Shown here: in pieces, positions 10,171 to 27,795 of the stretch
Position numbering within the stretch: the first letter of the stretch is position 1
Layout of the letters: each line of letters opens with the position of its first letter
From: Halocaridina rubra
Taxonomy: Eukaryota > Arthropoda > Malacostraca > Decapoda > Atyidae
DNA length: 64,000 nucleotides
Direction: 5' to 3'
Assembly (NCBI GenBank): GCA_037179515.1
Contig: JAXCGZ010019169.1
Span: 1 to 64,000, forward strand
Notes under the pieces: generated by a model
Told to the model about the DNA's origin: nothing
Seen by the model: the letters and a program-made list of their open reading frames with translations, nothing else
The model's database searches: none
Made by a program: the position numbers and the translations under genes

Positions 10171-10416
10171 TTAATACTGGCTAAAGAGACTGAAGCACAT
10201 GGCAGCATGGTGGGGAAACTGCCTCAGAGGCGGTCGCTTAGTTACTAAACTGAACCATTTTTTTTTTGTGCATGCACGCGTAGATCACACATTTCATATT
10301 TTTTTACTATGATTTTCAAGACATGCTACTCCAATTTTGCGTAGTATAAACACGAGTAAGAGTGAGATGACTCTAGTAATATTTACTAACCTTGGTGTCT
10401 AGGAATTTGTTATGAT

Positions 10417-11564
10417 ATGCCTGTCATGACAGAACAGAACTTTTACAACATTGGTCATGTTGTTGAAAAACACACAGAGATTTTGGAGAAAACCAGAGCC
10501 ATAATACACGAAATGACTGAGAGAGAAAATCCAGATGCCACTAAAGTTAAGATCATTAGACTTAGATGCGATGGTGCCTGGTCAAAGTGGGGCTTTACTG
10601 CCAATTATTGTTTTGTTAGTGTGAGTCATTTTGAAACTGGCTATGTTGATTTTGTCATTCTGTGCAAGCATTGTAACGTTTTTAGCCAAGGTACGAGGGA
10701 AGATCATGAGTATGAGAAAAATTACCATGGTAGCTCTCCAAGTATGGAACAAGAAGGATGGAAGATACTATGGAACAGATCTGCAGATGAATGTAATTTT
10801 AGGTATACTACTGTTGTATCAGAAGGTGATTCAAAGGCTTTCTCTGCAGTGAGGGACATGAAGCCTTATGGAGAAAACTTTAAAATTGAAAAAGAGGAAT
10901 GTATAAATCACGTTGCAAAAAGACTTGGAAAAGGTTTTCAGGACTTACTTGTTTCAAAGTCTAAGCAGAAACTAACTCTTGGAAGAAAGTCAAAAGATTG
11001 CACTCACAAATGAAAAAATCACAAATCTCACACATTACTTCAATAACGCCATCAGAAATGGAAAAGATGTGAAGGAAATGAAACGAAATATATATGCAAC
11101 TCTGAAGCACTGCAGCTGCACGGACAGAAAACCAAAACATGGCAGCTGCATGTAGGGAGCATTCCATGGTGTTTCTATCAGAGGGCAGTGGCAAATGATG
11201 AAGTTCCTAGACCGCATGAAGAGCATCAGTTAACCTATATTCGGAAGGATGTGTATCCCACTTTATGCTTGTGTACCAACGACTTGCGAGGAATGAACTG
11301 CTACAACTGTGCAGAGGCTGTACGCAAAATGCTAATGAGAGTCTGCACAGTGTCATTTGGAGTTGTATGCCAAAGACTAAGTACTTTACACGGAAAAGAG
11401 TTGAATATAGTGTAGGAGCAGCTGTTACTAAGTTCAACTTTGGAAACAGGGTTGCTGAAGTGAAGGGGCTTGGTGATGTTGGGAAAGCCATAGCTGAAAA
11501 ATTGGACTTGAAACATGTGAATTTCATGGAGAAGAGTGAAACAAGAAAGAATACAGAAGCTTGA
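10417..11564 (+). pseudogene. Mutator-like (MULE) transposase pseudogene
   Basis: The first frame (10417-11013, 198 codons) matches the Mutator-like transposase domain common in arthropods: IRLRCDGAWSKWGF with the first catalytic Asp, a CKHC pair, GSSPSMEQEG, SEGDSKAFSAV with the second Asp, and ECINHVAKRLG. The rest continues in other frames: LTHYFNNAIRNGKDV in the region 11026-11060, WCFYQRAVANDEVPRPHEEH near 11170-11228, and NANESLHSVIWSCMPKT near 11316-11370 with the candidate Glu. At least three frame switches make it non-functional. No terminal inverted repeats were recognised. Confidence in the family is good; the ends are approximate. Confidence 0.82.
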
Positions 11565-16148
<4,584 letters not shown>

Positions 16149-16404
16149 CACAATTTGTACCATAATTCTGTGAACTTTTAGCTTAAGTCATACGATTTAC
16201 ATTAGCTTCTTGTGACTATTTCTGGACTTAAAACCAGAAAAAAACTTAGTGCAGACATTAAAACTCGCAATTATGCATAGAAAACTTGAATTGAATACTT
16301 TTCATTTATAAGACAATATTTGAACTGTATTGACGTAACTTTGGATAACAAGAACAATATCTGTATACATTTGTTACTTTTTGAGTATTTTGCACACCTT
16401 ATAT

Positions 16405-16535
16405 CCACTAGTCCTTCATATTATAACGACCACTTCTGTATATTATAATCCCCAGTCCTTCATATTATAATCCCCAGTCCTTCATATTACAACCACCAGT
16501 CCTTCATATCACAACTACCAGTCCTTCATATACAC
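16405..16535. repeat. Minisatellite, about 19-20 bp unit
   Basis: Roughly six head-to-tail variants of GTCCTTCATATTATAATCCC are present, with decay at both ends of the array. Confidence 0.8.
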
Positions 16536-17277
16536 AGTAATTTTCACACCAGCTACACTCTAATATTCAATAGCATTGCATAAATTTGCATTTCCTGTGA
16601 TTCTGAAGCGGAACAAAACCTTATATACTCATCACACAGGTTAAACATAAATCATGAAACATTTGGTGCAAATGCAGCTTGTCACATAGATTTCAAGTTT
16701 CAAGGTATCTGCCTAGGGTATTGAATAATTATGATATATTGCAAATATATGCTTACACAGAAGCCAGTTGTTTCATCCCTTTTTTAAGTTTGTACAGTAT
16801 TTAAGAGAGAGTTGTAACAAACCAACTTAATGGAAATATATAACATAATACATGTAGTCCGGTGTCTTGCATACGTTGTCTACATCAGCATGTCTAGTCA
16901 CACGCTGCGATGAATTAAATGATTTTCATGTAGTTTTACCAGACATCTTGGTTTAATCACTTTCATAATATTCTTAAAATTTCCATGTGGCAAGTAGTAT
17001 TCCATTTTGTATCTTAGCTCTGCATAAAATCATAGAGTATTTAAGGAATTAAAGGGAGATTTTTCAATGAATACTGTAATTTCTGACTCGAGTAGACATG
17101 CAAGCTAACAAAAATAGCCTTAAACGACAGCTTACTAAGTATAATCTCATGAATTCCCAGATGTGACATTTTTTTTGTCTGCATTCCAATATCGATATTC
17201 CAGCTTGAAAAGTGCATCAAACCCCATACTGTTCACACACTAATATTTACTTATATTTAACCATGTAGTAGGTCGGC

Positions 17278-17571
17278 ACATGGCACCAGCCACCTGTTGC
17301 GATACTACAGCTGAAGGTCTATTGAACTTAAATAGGACTGTCCGAGACAATTCGATGTTCAGTCTTCCTACAGTTATGGTTCTTTTCTATGCCTACATAT
17401 ACACCAAATATTCTTGGATATATGTTGCACATCTCTTATTATCCCTTCACATCTAACAAGTCACAGCATTCCATATCTGTTTCTATTTACTTTATGTTTT
17501 CTTCATGCCCAGGCCTGATAAGGGCAGTTTTATTTTTATTTTATTTTGTTTGCCTGTCCTGGTGTCACACA
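17278..17571 (-). mobile_element. SINE-like repeat, family 1
   Basis: Read on the minus strand it starts TGTGACACCAGGACAGGCAAA, passes through CTTATCAGGCCTGGGCA and CTTGT(C/T)AGATGTGAAGGGATAA, and ends with ATGTAGGCATAGAAAAGAAC...GCTGGTGCCATG. The same blocks in the same order occur at 38101-38335 on the plus strand, and shorter relatives at 31068, 51168, 51925 and 57729. No coding capacity. The repeated boundary at TGTGACACC defines its 5' end. Confidence 0.7.
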
Positions 17572-18929
17572 TTAAAAAATATGTATATTGCTTCTACAAG
17601 GGTATAGGGCTTTGAACTGAAAATTATGTCCTGGTATATGAGGAATACATTATCTTGCTTCTCTTGTGAAGAACTTGCTAATATAATTCTATTTATTACC
17701 TTCAAATTGCATTAATTCAAACTAAGATATTTTTCATGTACCTAGTATACTAGCATATACTGCATATTTTCTGATGTTTCCATTATATGATATTTAATTG
17801 TACTGCGAAACCTTATATGTGCACTTATTGGTTCCAACAAGTCTGGATTATCGGTGTTGGATTACACACAAAAACTTAATTGACCTCACAGATTTAATTA
17901 TTTAGCGAGCTTTTTATTGAATATTTTTCTCTGAACATCTTTCACTCACTACAAGCCAGCAATACTTATTAAACCACATTTATTCAATTGTAAAGGGAAT
18001 GGAATATTGATATTACATGTATATAAAACCTTACATAGTCTTGATATATGTAACTTGCTTTACTTGCATAAACCGTACTCTTAAAGGCAAGGCATTAATG
18101 CTCCTGCAATAATCTGCCATCAGTTAAATGAGCTGATTAGAGATCTGAGAAAACGAAATTCATAACTGTATATTCTACCATCAACATTGATGAAATTGCA
18201 TTATCTGCTGCCAAACAACTTCTTTTACACAAAACGATGTTTGATTACATTATCTTATATTAAATATGTGCGCATATTTTAAGCCAACTACTGATATTTC
18301 GTAGTATTTAATGTCACAGGATGAAATATCACTACACAGTGCTTGTTTTATACAAGAGATGGACAAGATTTCAATGGATATAATGCTTACACATTAAGCC
18401 AATGTGGCATACATGAGAATTATTACAGCAATTTCTACTCTACATATGATAGTACACTATGGTCCTGCCCTTCAATTCTTAAAATATATATATACTATTT
18501 ATAACTATGGATATACGACGGTTCCTGTCCAATAAGTAATCTGCACAAATAAAAGAATGGCTAGGTTTGTTAGGATTCACAGCAGTACCATTTATGTAGG
18601 TGCCAGACTACTGTACATAGAAGATGGAGGGATAAGGTAGGATATGTGTAGGAGTAAAACTTAGGTAATGCAGTTTGCAGGGTCTAAATTACAAAAAAAA
18701 AGAGAATAACAAGGAGAGTATTTAGTGTGGACATTCCTTGAAGATGGGATCCTGGAAGGAACTGAGTATCAGAAGTAAATAAAGAAGAGAAAATCTAAAT
18801 ATTCACAACAGAAGGATTGCAAAGTGACACACACCATAATATACTGACAACTGTAAGTACAGTGCTTCCAAGGTTTAATCATTTCATATTCACAAATTCA
18901 GCATATCTGCACACGAGCTAAATTATCTG
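17572..18929. other. Intergenic, nothing recognised
   Basis: AT-rich sequence with no repeat, gene or RNA signature that I can support. Confidence 0.5.
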
Positions 18930-20720
18930 GTCAAGATCATTCCTCGCATTCTACACAAAACTAACACCAACAAACTCTAGAAAACACCAAGCAACATTAT
19001 ACTTTTCTACAGTGGCACTATAAAATCACAGGCTATCATCACAACAACAAATACCTCATCCTCACACAAACAACAAGCAAATAACCTCATCAGTCATTTC
19101 TTCATCCTCACTGTGAGAACCCACGTGTCATCAGACGCAAGAGACAGTTCCTTACAGACTCACACTATGCAGCTTTTGCCAAAGTTCAAACGAAGCACAT
19201 CATCGCGAATTTCAAGCACTCATCTGCCTTTAGCCCTGACACCATAAGCAACATACATCGTAGATACCTGACACTACAAGGCGTAGTAGCACTCGTTAGC
19301 ATGTCAAACTGCCAAGTCTTGCACAACACAATACTCTGCACTCCCTCCTATGTTACTGAACTAATACAGCAACAAACACATTTCACATTCCTTCAGCCCC
19401 ATCACAACATGGTTTAAAAATATAACACTCCACAAAAACCCTTCTTAAGAACCTGGCACAAATTTCGTTGGCATCAATTCAGCTAGCCTAGCAAAAAGGA
19501 CACTTTTTGTCACACCAGACATAAGTAAAGCCTTTGACACCATCCACCGCAACAACCTCACATATACACTTTTCAACACATACATGCATCATTACGCAAA
19601 AAGAATGCTAGCAAACTAATGAAGAAGCAGGTGTGTACATGTATTATTTGCCAGTCATCAAATATCAGACTTGACTAATGGACTTCTTAAAGGATATGTC
19701 TCATCAGACACCTCAAGTACACATTAGCCTCCAAAGCAGACCACACAACACAAATACACATCAAAATGAAATAATCATCTCACAAACTGGAGAGCAGAAC
19801 ATCGTCACATACCACACCTCGCCATAAACAATATTCCCTTACACTCACACACACACCCAAACTCCTTGGTATAATATACAACACATCAATATCACATAAA
19901 CTACAAGTCACAAACTTCAAAACCAAACTGACATCAACACTTAATGCCATCAGGTCACTTACCCATACAGTTGGGCATAACAAAGAAATCACTACCAAAG
20001 TATACAAACAATATATACACTCACTGATGGAATATACAAGACCTGCTTGGGCTTCTAATCTGACTAAAACATACCACAACACCCTACATACTATACAAAA
20101 CAAAGCACTAAAAATAATCATAGGCTGTACAGCTTTTACATCTATGGACCACCAAGAAACCGAAGTTCTCATATTCAAAGACCATCTCGACATGAAAGAT
20201 ACACAATCAGCTACTGCAGCAGTCAGAAACTAAATCCACCCAATACACATGACAGAACACCCTAACACACAAGGAAACATTAAAACAATACCTAGCATGT
20301 TGTCACACAAATACTATCATCTCTTCTCCCTTGCCCATCCCATACCAGCCTCTGCATCACATCCATACACAATTACCTCTCTCTTCCATCCAGTCACTTG
20401 GTGACAACACGCAGCTGCACAACCTCCCTATATACATCCTTCCTTTCCCGTGAGCAGAAAGTTCATCTGGCAAGGCTGCAATGTGGGCACCAACCAGCCC
20501 TTCTGTGCTATTAGAAGAGGCTGGACGACTCAATCAATGATGCCTGTCCATACTAACACACATTAAGTAGAATTGCACTGCACACAACCTAATACACCAA
20601 CAAAACAACAAACACTTCCTAAGAGCTCTATGAGAAACCCCGATGTTGGCTGTGAACTTACTTGACTCAGGGAAGTTTGCCCAAGCAGCTTTGGGAAAGC
20701 CAATATCAACTCATGTAACA
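18930..20720 (+). mobile_element. Degraded non-LTR retrotransposon (LINE) remnant
   Basis: This stretch is richer in C than its flanks, and its plus-strand translation carries scattered LINE reverse transcriptase features: PDISKAFDTIHRNNL near 19525 (palm motif with Asp) and EYTRPAWAS with IQNKALKII near 20030-20130, the C-terminal region of many arthropod LINEs (longest frame 20027-20233). Many stops and frameshifts mark an old copy. It is a different family from the LINE at 4-10 kb. Both ends are approximate. Confidence 0.72.
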
Positions 20721-21716
20721 TAAGGTATGAGAATGTAATAAATATGGAGAGAACAGATATGCTCTTAAAATGCAGTTATTAGTAATGAATATACTCACTC
20801 AAAAAATTCATGCATGACATTATTTAACAAAAAGCAAACTATATAGAATGAAAGTACTGTATTAGTGCTTTACTTCTGGATAAATATCAACTCTGACAGG
20901 ATTTCTATATATACTGTATATATATGCAGAGTACGCTGGTATTAACATTTTAAATTAAAAAGAAGGAAGTTTAAAATGCACTATGATTATTTGGTTCCAT
21001 TACTAATTATAAGTTGTACTCTTAGTACTATATTCAATGTATATAGAAGGTGGGGGTAACAAACAATCTGAGAAGTGAATAGACAAAGTGGGAGAACATA
21101 TAATGAAAAGAAACCATGGTAGTATATAAGGAGTGTTGAACAGGGAGCAGTAAGTACTCGGTTATAGATACATCCAGTGGAAAGGTCCTAACATTAATGG
21201 CTTGTCAAAGCAGTAGATTATAAGATAGAATCTCTAATGAAGAGCATTAACTTGCTTTCTGATAGAAGAAGCTGTATGATGATCCTATCATTCAGGATAT
21301 TTATATTATTTCAGCTATTATTAGTAATTAATGACCATCACTGATTACAGCATGCCTGCACTTGCAATATCCAACACAACTCCTGGAACCTGATACCAAA
21401 AAATATTTTGCATATATGACTTTATCTCCATATTGCTTTGTTACTAATGAAGAGTAAGACCACACTGTATTACTTTTCATGCAAAACTACTGTATTTTGA
21501 CATAAGCTGATTCAATTACATCAATATAGGACATTTCGACTACAAACCGATTAAACACTACTTCATCAAGGAACTATACCATTCTAAATTTCTGTATGAC
21601 CAGACAACTCTCAATAATTTAGAAAAAACGACAGCTATAAAACATCATTTAATATAATCAGACTACAATGTCTTACGTTTGTTCCCTTTTGGGATATGAA
21701 TTTCACCAGCTTCCAC
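20721..21716. other. Downstream flank of TTC39C
   Basis: No gene seen. Because TTC39C ends at 21717 on the minus strand, the part next to it should contain its 3' UTR. No polyadenylation site could be assigned with confidence. Confidence 0.45.
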
Positions 21717-24700
21717 CTAAAATAAACTTTTCAGAGCAGCGTGAATTCTAACATTGAGGCGATTTTCAAAATCGTAACCATGGTAGCTATCTCGTGCGTC
21801 CTCTAAATATTTCTTACCTTCCTCCATTGTCTGCAAGAAAGAGTAGTTTTTAATAGACATAAATTTAAAAAAGTAAGAAGTCTACAAGAGGTGCATTACA
21901 CAAGGCTTAGAATGCCAGTTACATTAATCTATAATACAGCTGATCCCTGTTGTCCATAGCTACAGAGGGTTCTATCCCAAACATACATTTCAGGACAGTT
22001 TTTAACTAGATACCATGGGATAGGTAAATTCAGATGAGCAGCAACTACTTGCCATGTAACAATGACTGCAGTTAGTGCCACACCACGAACCACTCAGTAC
22101 ATCAGAGAACTTCCAATCACTAATGCTGACTTAAACACAAAAAAACATTCTAGAAAAGAAATCAAAATAGTATAAATTTCTCAATCTTGCTTCTTCATAA
22201 AGGTATCTTCCTTACCGTGTTAGTTACCTATATGACTCTCATCCTAACCTGTACAGTCTTGCCCACATATATAACTGGAAGACATCATTTAGACGAAATT
22301 GAATTTAATGAATACTGTAGTTGACTATATAAAGCATAATATAATTTTCAACCATATTTTATTACCATAAAAGTTCAGATGTTTTCAATACCTACATATC
22401 TAGGTCTACATCTACTTCAACATCAGGAGAGGCTCTTCACAAAAGAGAAAAGCTATAGAACTCTAGCATTTTTATAATTAAACAAATATTAATTATCCAC
22501 CTCTTTATTTATAGAAAGATGAATATATTACCTGCTCGTCCAGCTTTACATCTACTTTACCAGTAGGGGAATTCTTTGCAATTGAGAAAAGCAACAGAAA
22601 CCTCTAAATTTTGACAATGAAACTGCATTAACATCTCACCTCTTCATTAGCACCTAGTAAAAGTCCAAGTTCATATGATGCAAAAGCGGGAATACACAAT
22701 TCCTCCGGATTCATAAGTCCATGTTGTATACTAAGGCGAAAGTGATCAACTGCATCATCTGTTGAGCCAAGTGTGTCAAGAACAGCTGCCATAATGAGAT
22801 GCCTAAGGCCCTCGTTATCTCCACACTGACCCATGGCTTGGCATTCTGAAAGTTTATCATATTGTAAATCTTAATATGTACCAGGCAAAAGTATAACTAC
22901 ATTTAAATTCTTAAACAAAACCAAAGCATAACATTATACTGTTCATACACATAAAGTATTTAGATTTATTTCTATGATAGTCCTTGGATGGAGAAAAAAT
23001 TTGCTGTTCCCGATATTTTTTTGTTTTTAACGAATGTAACCTTTAAAGCCATCGTAAATTACTAATTTTCTCTGGTTCACCCAACCAAGTTAGGTTAGGT
23101 TTGGAATAATTTCCAACAGTTTTGAAGGTCAGTCGGCTAAAAATTTCAAAAACCCGAAGAAAATCATAAATTTCAGCTCCAGAGAGAAAGGTGCAACATT
23201 AATAATTTACCTATATGCCTTTAAAGTACTTCATATATATTACATTCAGATGACAGTACAAACATGAGATTGCAATTTTGTTTTGAAATCTTTAGGGAAA
23301 TTTGCTCACTTGCTAATATACCCCAAATCTTCAAGAGCATAAGAAAAGCACCATTCGATTTCTTACCTTCTACCATTTGCAACCTGTGTTGCAAGGAACA
23401 TGAAGACAGAGCATTCCACAAATAAAGAAGCTCGTAGGCACGTAACAAGCAGTAGTTTTGGGATACAACGTCATTTTTAGACTGGAAAAATATGATGTAC
23501 ATTAGATATACTGAACTTATTTTGGAAGGCAACATATTTTTTGTTAAAATTTTTGAAAAGTAAGTGTAGCAATCATATAGTGATCTCATAACTAGCAAAG
23601 CTAATAAAAATTTCCAAACTGTAACAATGCACTGCCTCTTCTCTTATTTGCTTATATAATTAGCTATACAGTCATTATTGTGTAATGTGACAAAAATGTA
23701 GTTGGACAATTTTGCTTATACAATTGAGCACTTCATTTTTCTTAAAATATAAATAAATATATTTGGATTTTACACTCAACAAAGTCACACACCAAATACA
23801 AAATTCACAAAAGTTTAATGATACAATAATCTTACAGTAAGAGCCCTCCTTAAAAGGAATCCCTCTAAAGCATGATTAGATCGTCTAACTAAGGCCGGAA
23901 CTTCAGTCATGCCAACAGAACATTCCTCAATACGACCCAGTGCACCTAAACACACTGTAAAATGAAAAAGTCATTAAGTATAAAACTTGACACAAGACCA
24001 AGTGCTGTCATATTTACAAAACACAGATAAGGAGAGTTAACTAACATAGAGCACAACATCTATTACTAGGAAGTACTTTGAATTTGCATATCATAATCGT
24101 ATGCCCACAATAACAGGGTGACCTTATTCAAAGGCAGAAACTTTTCATAATATTAATACTCATTTACGTTTTTATAATTAATATTTAGTTATATGTACAT
24201 CACACATAGTGAAGATCAAGTCTGTACATAAGCAATTACCAAAATTAGCATCAAGTTCATAACTAAAAAGGGTTTGGCATTACAGCGAAGGCTGTCAAGT
24301 TATTCTGCATATCATTCACACTATTTCATTCTAGCTCTTGCAGGTCTTTTACCCTTCTGGACGGCAAAGACTCTCCTGAATAAGATTACTTCTCTTGATA
24401 TAGGAGATTCCTTTCGAGAGACTACCCCTTATCTTTGAGAACACTCGACTCTGCTAATTATCTGTGTCATGTATTTAATAATGTATGCACCATAAAAACA
24501 ATTCTAAGCAATGGACATAGTTTCGAAAATAATAATAAGCAAAATTTCCATCCCTCAGACACTTTACTAATACACTTTATAAATACACAGTTCAAAGTAC
24601 CTGCGGAAATGTAAGCATAGAAACTTTTTGACCATCTGGACTCTTTCTTGAGATTTGCAAAGGCACCTTGGGCATGACTCCAATTGAGCTGTAGAATGTG

Positions 24701-27700
24701 GCACCAGGCCACCTCATGCAAGGCTAGTAACTGTAGCTCTCTCTGTGGGGATGCCTGTAGGGCTTTTCTGTAGGATGTAAGTGCTCCACTTATGTCTCCC
24801 TGGAGAGAGAGAATCGTTAAAATAAGATAACGGCTCTCCTTAAAAATGTGTCAATCCACGTTAAGTGGAAAAGCTGCATAAGGTTGAATACTAAATTAAG
24901 AAAGAAAGTTTCCTTTCCGATAGCATTAATCTGTCATGTACAAGGCAATACAAACTGACCAAGCCAATTCAAACCACTGTACAGTAATTAAGTAATAGCA
25001 AAAATATGTATGTTAATTAAGACAGGGTGATGAGCACTTAGACAATGCGATATACCTGTAATCTATGAACTCTACCCTTGAAGAAGAGGAATAGTGCTGA
25101 GTGAGCATAATTCTGCTGAGCTTCCTGAAGAAGTAGGTGAGCAGCCTCAACACCAGCCCGTACTTTACTTCCATCCAGAGCAAAGAATGGTCTGACAATC
25201 GTGTGATACCAGAGCAGAGTTAATCTGTGAAATAATAAAGGGGTCAACAGAATATTCCTTTGACCAGATGAAAAAAAGGACTAACAAATTTATAACAACT
25301 AATATTTTTACAAGACTGACAGTTTTTCAAGCATGAGTTATGATCACAAACCAAAGTCAATAAATTAAAAAATACTAGTTCAATAAATAGCTTGTAAGTG
25401 CTACTGTACTTTAAATGCTGATACATTTTATGGTCATTTTTTAGAAGTCTGTATTCTTATTTCGTTTTATTAACATTCTTAATATCATTACAGTTAGCTA
25501 ACTTATGCTACTTAGTAATCTGTTACATTTACACAAGATCAGAGAACTATACCCTCTCGTGTATATACTGTAAATGTATGTACATAAATATGATACATTA
25601 GCCAAATAATTACAATTTACAAAAGAGACTACAAATACCAAACTTACGTGGCTAGAGGAGCTCTCATATCATTTGATTTCCGGGTAAACATGAGAGCAGA
25701 GAGACCTGCTAGTCTGTCTCCCTGCAAACCTAGGACGTGTACTAACCGCAACAAGGACGGAGGTAAAAGGGACATGCATAGCTGAAATAATCCGTACCCA
25801 AAACTCACAGATGCCATCAATCTTGAAACAAGGTCTGGTGGTAATGATCTGAAACACAGGAATTGGCTATTATCATATTTGGAAAAGTTCCACACATATA
25901 AATAACTGCAGTACACTATTATAATTCACAAGTATACATTCTGGTAGGGAAGGACTATATAAATGAACTACATACATACAATACAACACCTTTTGGACTG
26001 ATGTTTTTGATTTGAGTTCAGGAAACCTTTGAGATTGGGAACTGATTTTGATAGAGGCAAACGAAGGCCTAACGCTGAAGTTGAAGGGGATGAGGGTTCT
26101 GTAGAATTCTCATCAGTAGCTGGACCAGGGACTCCTAATGATCCAACCGACCATGACCCAGGACTCTGTATTTCCTTGGTATTTTCTGGGAAGGAGTCTG
26201 GGATGTCACCATTTGGAGTTGCTGGAAGTCACAATAAATTTATAAGTTACTGTAATAATATAAGATATTACTATTCAAAACATCATACAAAACTGAATAT
26301 GCAGAATGCAGAGGCTTTTAGATATAAGAATGGAAAAAAAAAAGTATAATAGTAAAATAAGGCACTACAGAATACAGTACTTGAAGAAAAATATATTACT
26401 AAATTTCAATAAATTATACATGAAAGTATATCTTTCAATTATGATATATATAACAAATACTTTTAGGTAATATAAAAGACGTACCTGTTCTTATGTATTT
26501 CATGACTAGTTATTAATACCAATTCCAGCTATAAGATCTAATACTTACAAGGTACATCTCTTTCTTCACTGCAAGTTTGTTTGTACATTTTCTTAACCCT
26601 TGCGTAAGCATGTTCATACACTTTCCACGCTTTGCGAAGTACCCATCCGCCCTTGACATATGATCCAATCTCTTGTTGTAAAAAGGTCAGAATAGCCAAG
26701 AGAACCTGACAGTCTGCCAATATAACTTGCTGCTCCAGCTGTACACCAGGCTCTTCTCCCTGAGTTAATATATTTATATTTTTTTCAACAAAATAAGCTG
26801 AATAGTTAAACCAGTTACAAGACAATAAAGGATAAACATAAGGTAATGGAGGTATGAGGCATGTGAGAACTTTCAAATGTTTGTACACAAAAATACAGTT
26901 AAAATGGGTCTAATGAATGTATACAGTGACTGAATGCTCGATCTGTATTTCTGGGGGTTAAATAAATTATTCTTTTATTAAATTACCGGAATTTTTCATT
27001 GTATAAAAAACACTTCTAATGTAATGCTATTTTATAAAAATATCCATATAATATTTTTGTCTAAATGCAACACCAGTCCACAGTTACATATAATACAAAC
27101 TTACATTACCTGATCATTACCATTCCTGCTTCCCAATACAATATTTTTGACAGAAGAGAACCAACCATTTTCTCCCCCGCCACATCTTCGTTCCATATTA
27201 CGAAGTGTTTCCATACTATGGCTGACTTTTTCATCTTCAAATGACATGACAGCATTCTGTTGGATATAGAGTAATGGCTTTTTAATCACTTCAAGTCAGA
27301 CCTTATGTTTCTATATTGTAAAGATATTGTGCTGCATATATTGCCTTATTACAAGAACCTTGTTCATCCTACTGTCTATACATATTGCTAAAACTTGTAC
27401 TGCTGGTACACTATATAGATACTCCCAAATTACAATAATATGTTTCTTGTAAAATATTTCTTTAAATAAAAAATGTGCATTTTATTATTTAGAGTTTCCA
27501 TTCTATCAACTTACCATAAAAGTCAAATAACAGTAACCCATGGCCATATGCAGGTTATCCTGAGTATGGTAACGAAATAGTTCCTCTGCCTCGGTGAATT
27601 TATTATTCAGCATCAACTGTATTCCATCGCGGGCCAGGCGCGTGTATTCCTCCGGTCCCAGAGCTTGACCACTCCCTTCACTGGAGCCTTTTTCTTTTTC

Positions 27701-27751
27701 CACTTCTCCATTACCTCCAGTAGTATAGCTGCTCCCTTCAGCTGAGCACAT
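21717..27751 (-). CDS. TTC39C: Tetratricopeptide repeat protein 39C (TTC39C)
   Basis: Eleven coding exons on the minus strand: 27751-27515, 27256-27110, 26759-26549, 26221-25990, 25848-25648, 25224-25056, 24799-24601, 23954-23836, 23481-23367, 22845-22640, 21830-21717. Every junction is GT-AG with matching phase, giving 1950 nt and 649 aa (about 580 aa in vertebrates). Family landmarks in order: GIQLMLNNKF, MSFEDEKV, ILADCQVLLAIL, YVKGGWVLRKAWK, VSFGYGLFQLC, GLQGDRLAGLS, LLWYHTIVRPFFALDG, LFLFFKGRVHRLQ, KKESRWSKSFYAY, YELLYLWNAL and, at the end, YHGYDFENRL. The LNN motif and the MSFEDEK region favour TTC39C over A or B. TTC39 proteins are TPR scaffolds; the molecular role is not well known. 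Exon 4 adds a Ser/Pro-rich stretch of about 77 residues (199-276) between the first and second conserved blocks. An acceptor at 27795 shows that the 5' UTR is spliced. Confidence 0.93.
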
Positions 27752-27795
27752 GATAAGGGCTATCCTTTTTTTAAGTCGTCAAGTCATTACGATAT

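Noticed and set aside
23085..23105. TTAGG-like stretches (also near 32945, 33290 and 49523) as interstitial telomere
   Set aside because: Only two or three imperfect units each, far short of an arthropod telomeric array; those near 33 kb belong to MITE bodies.
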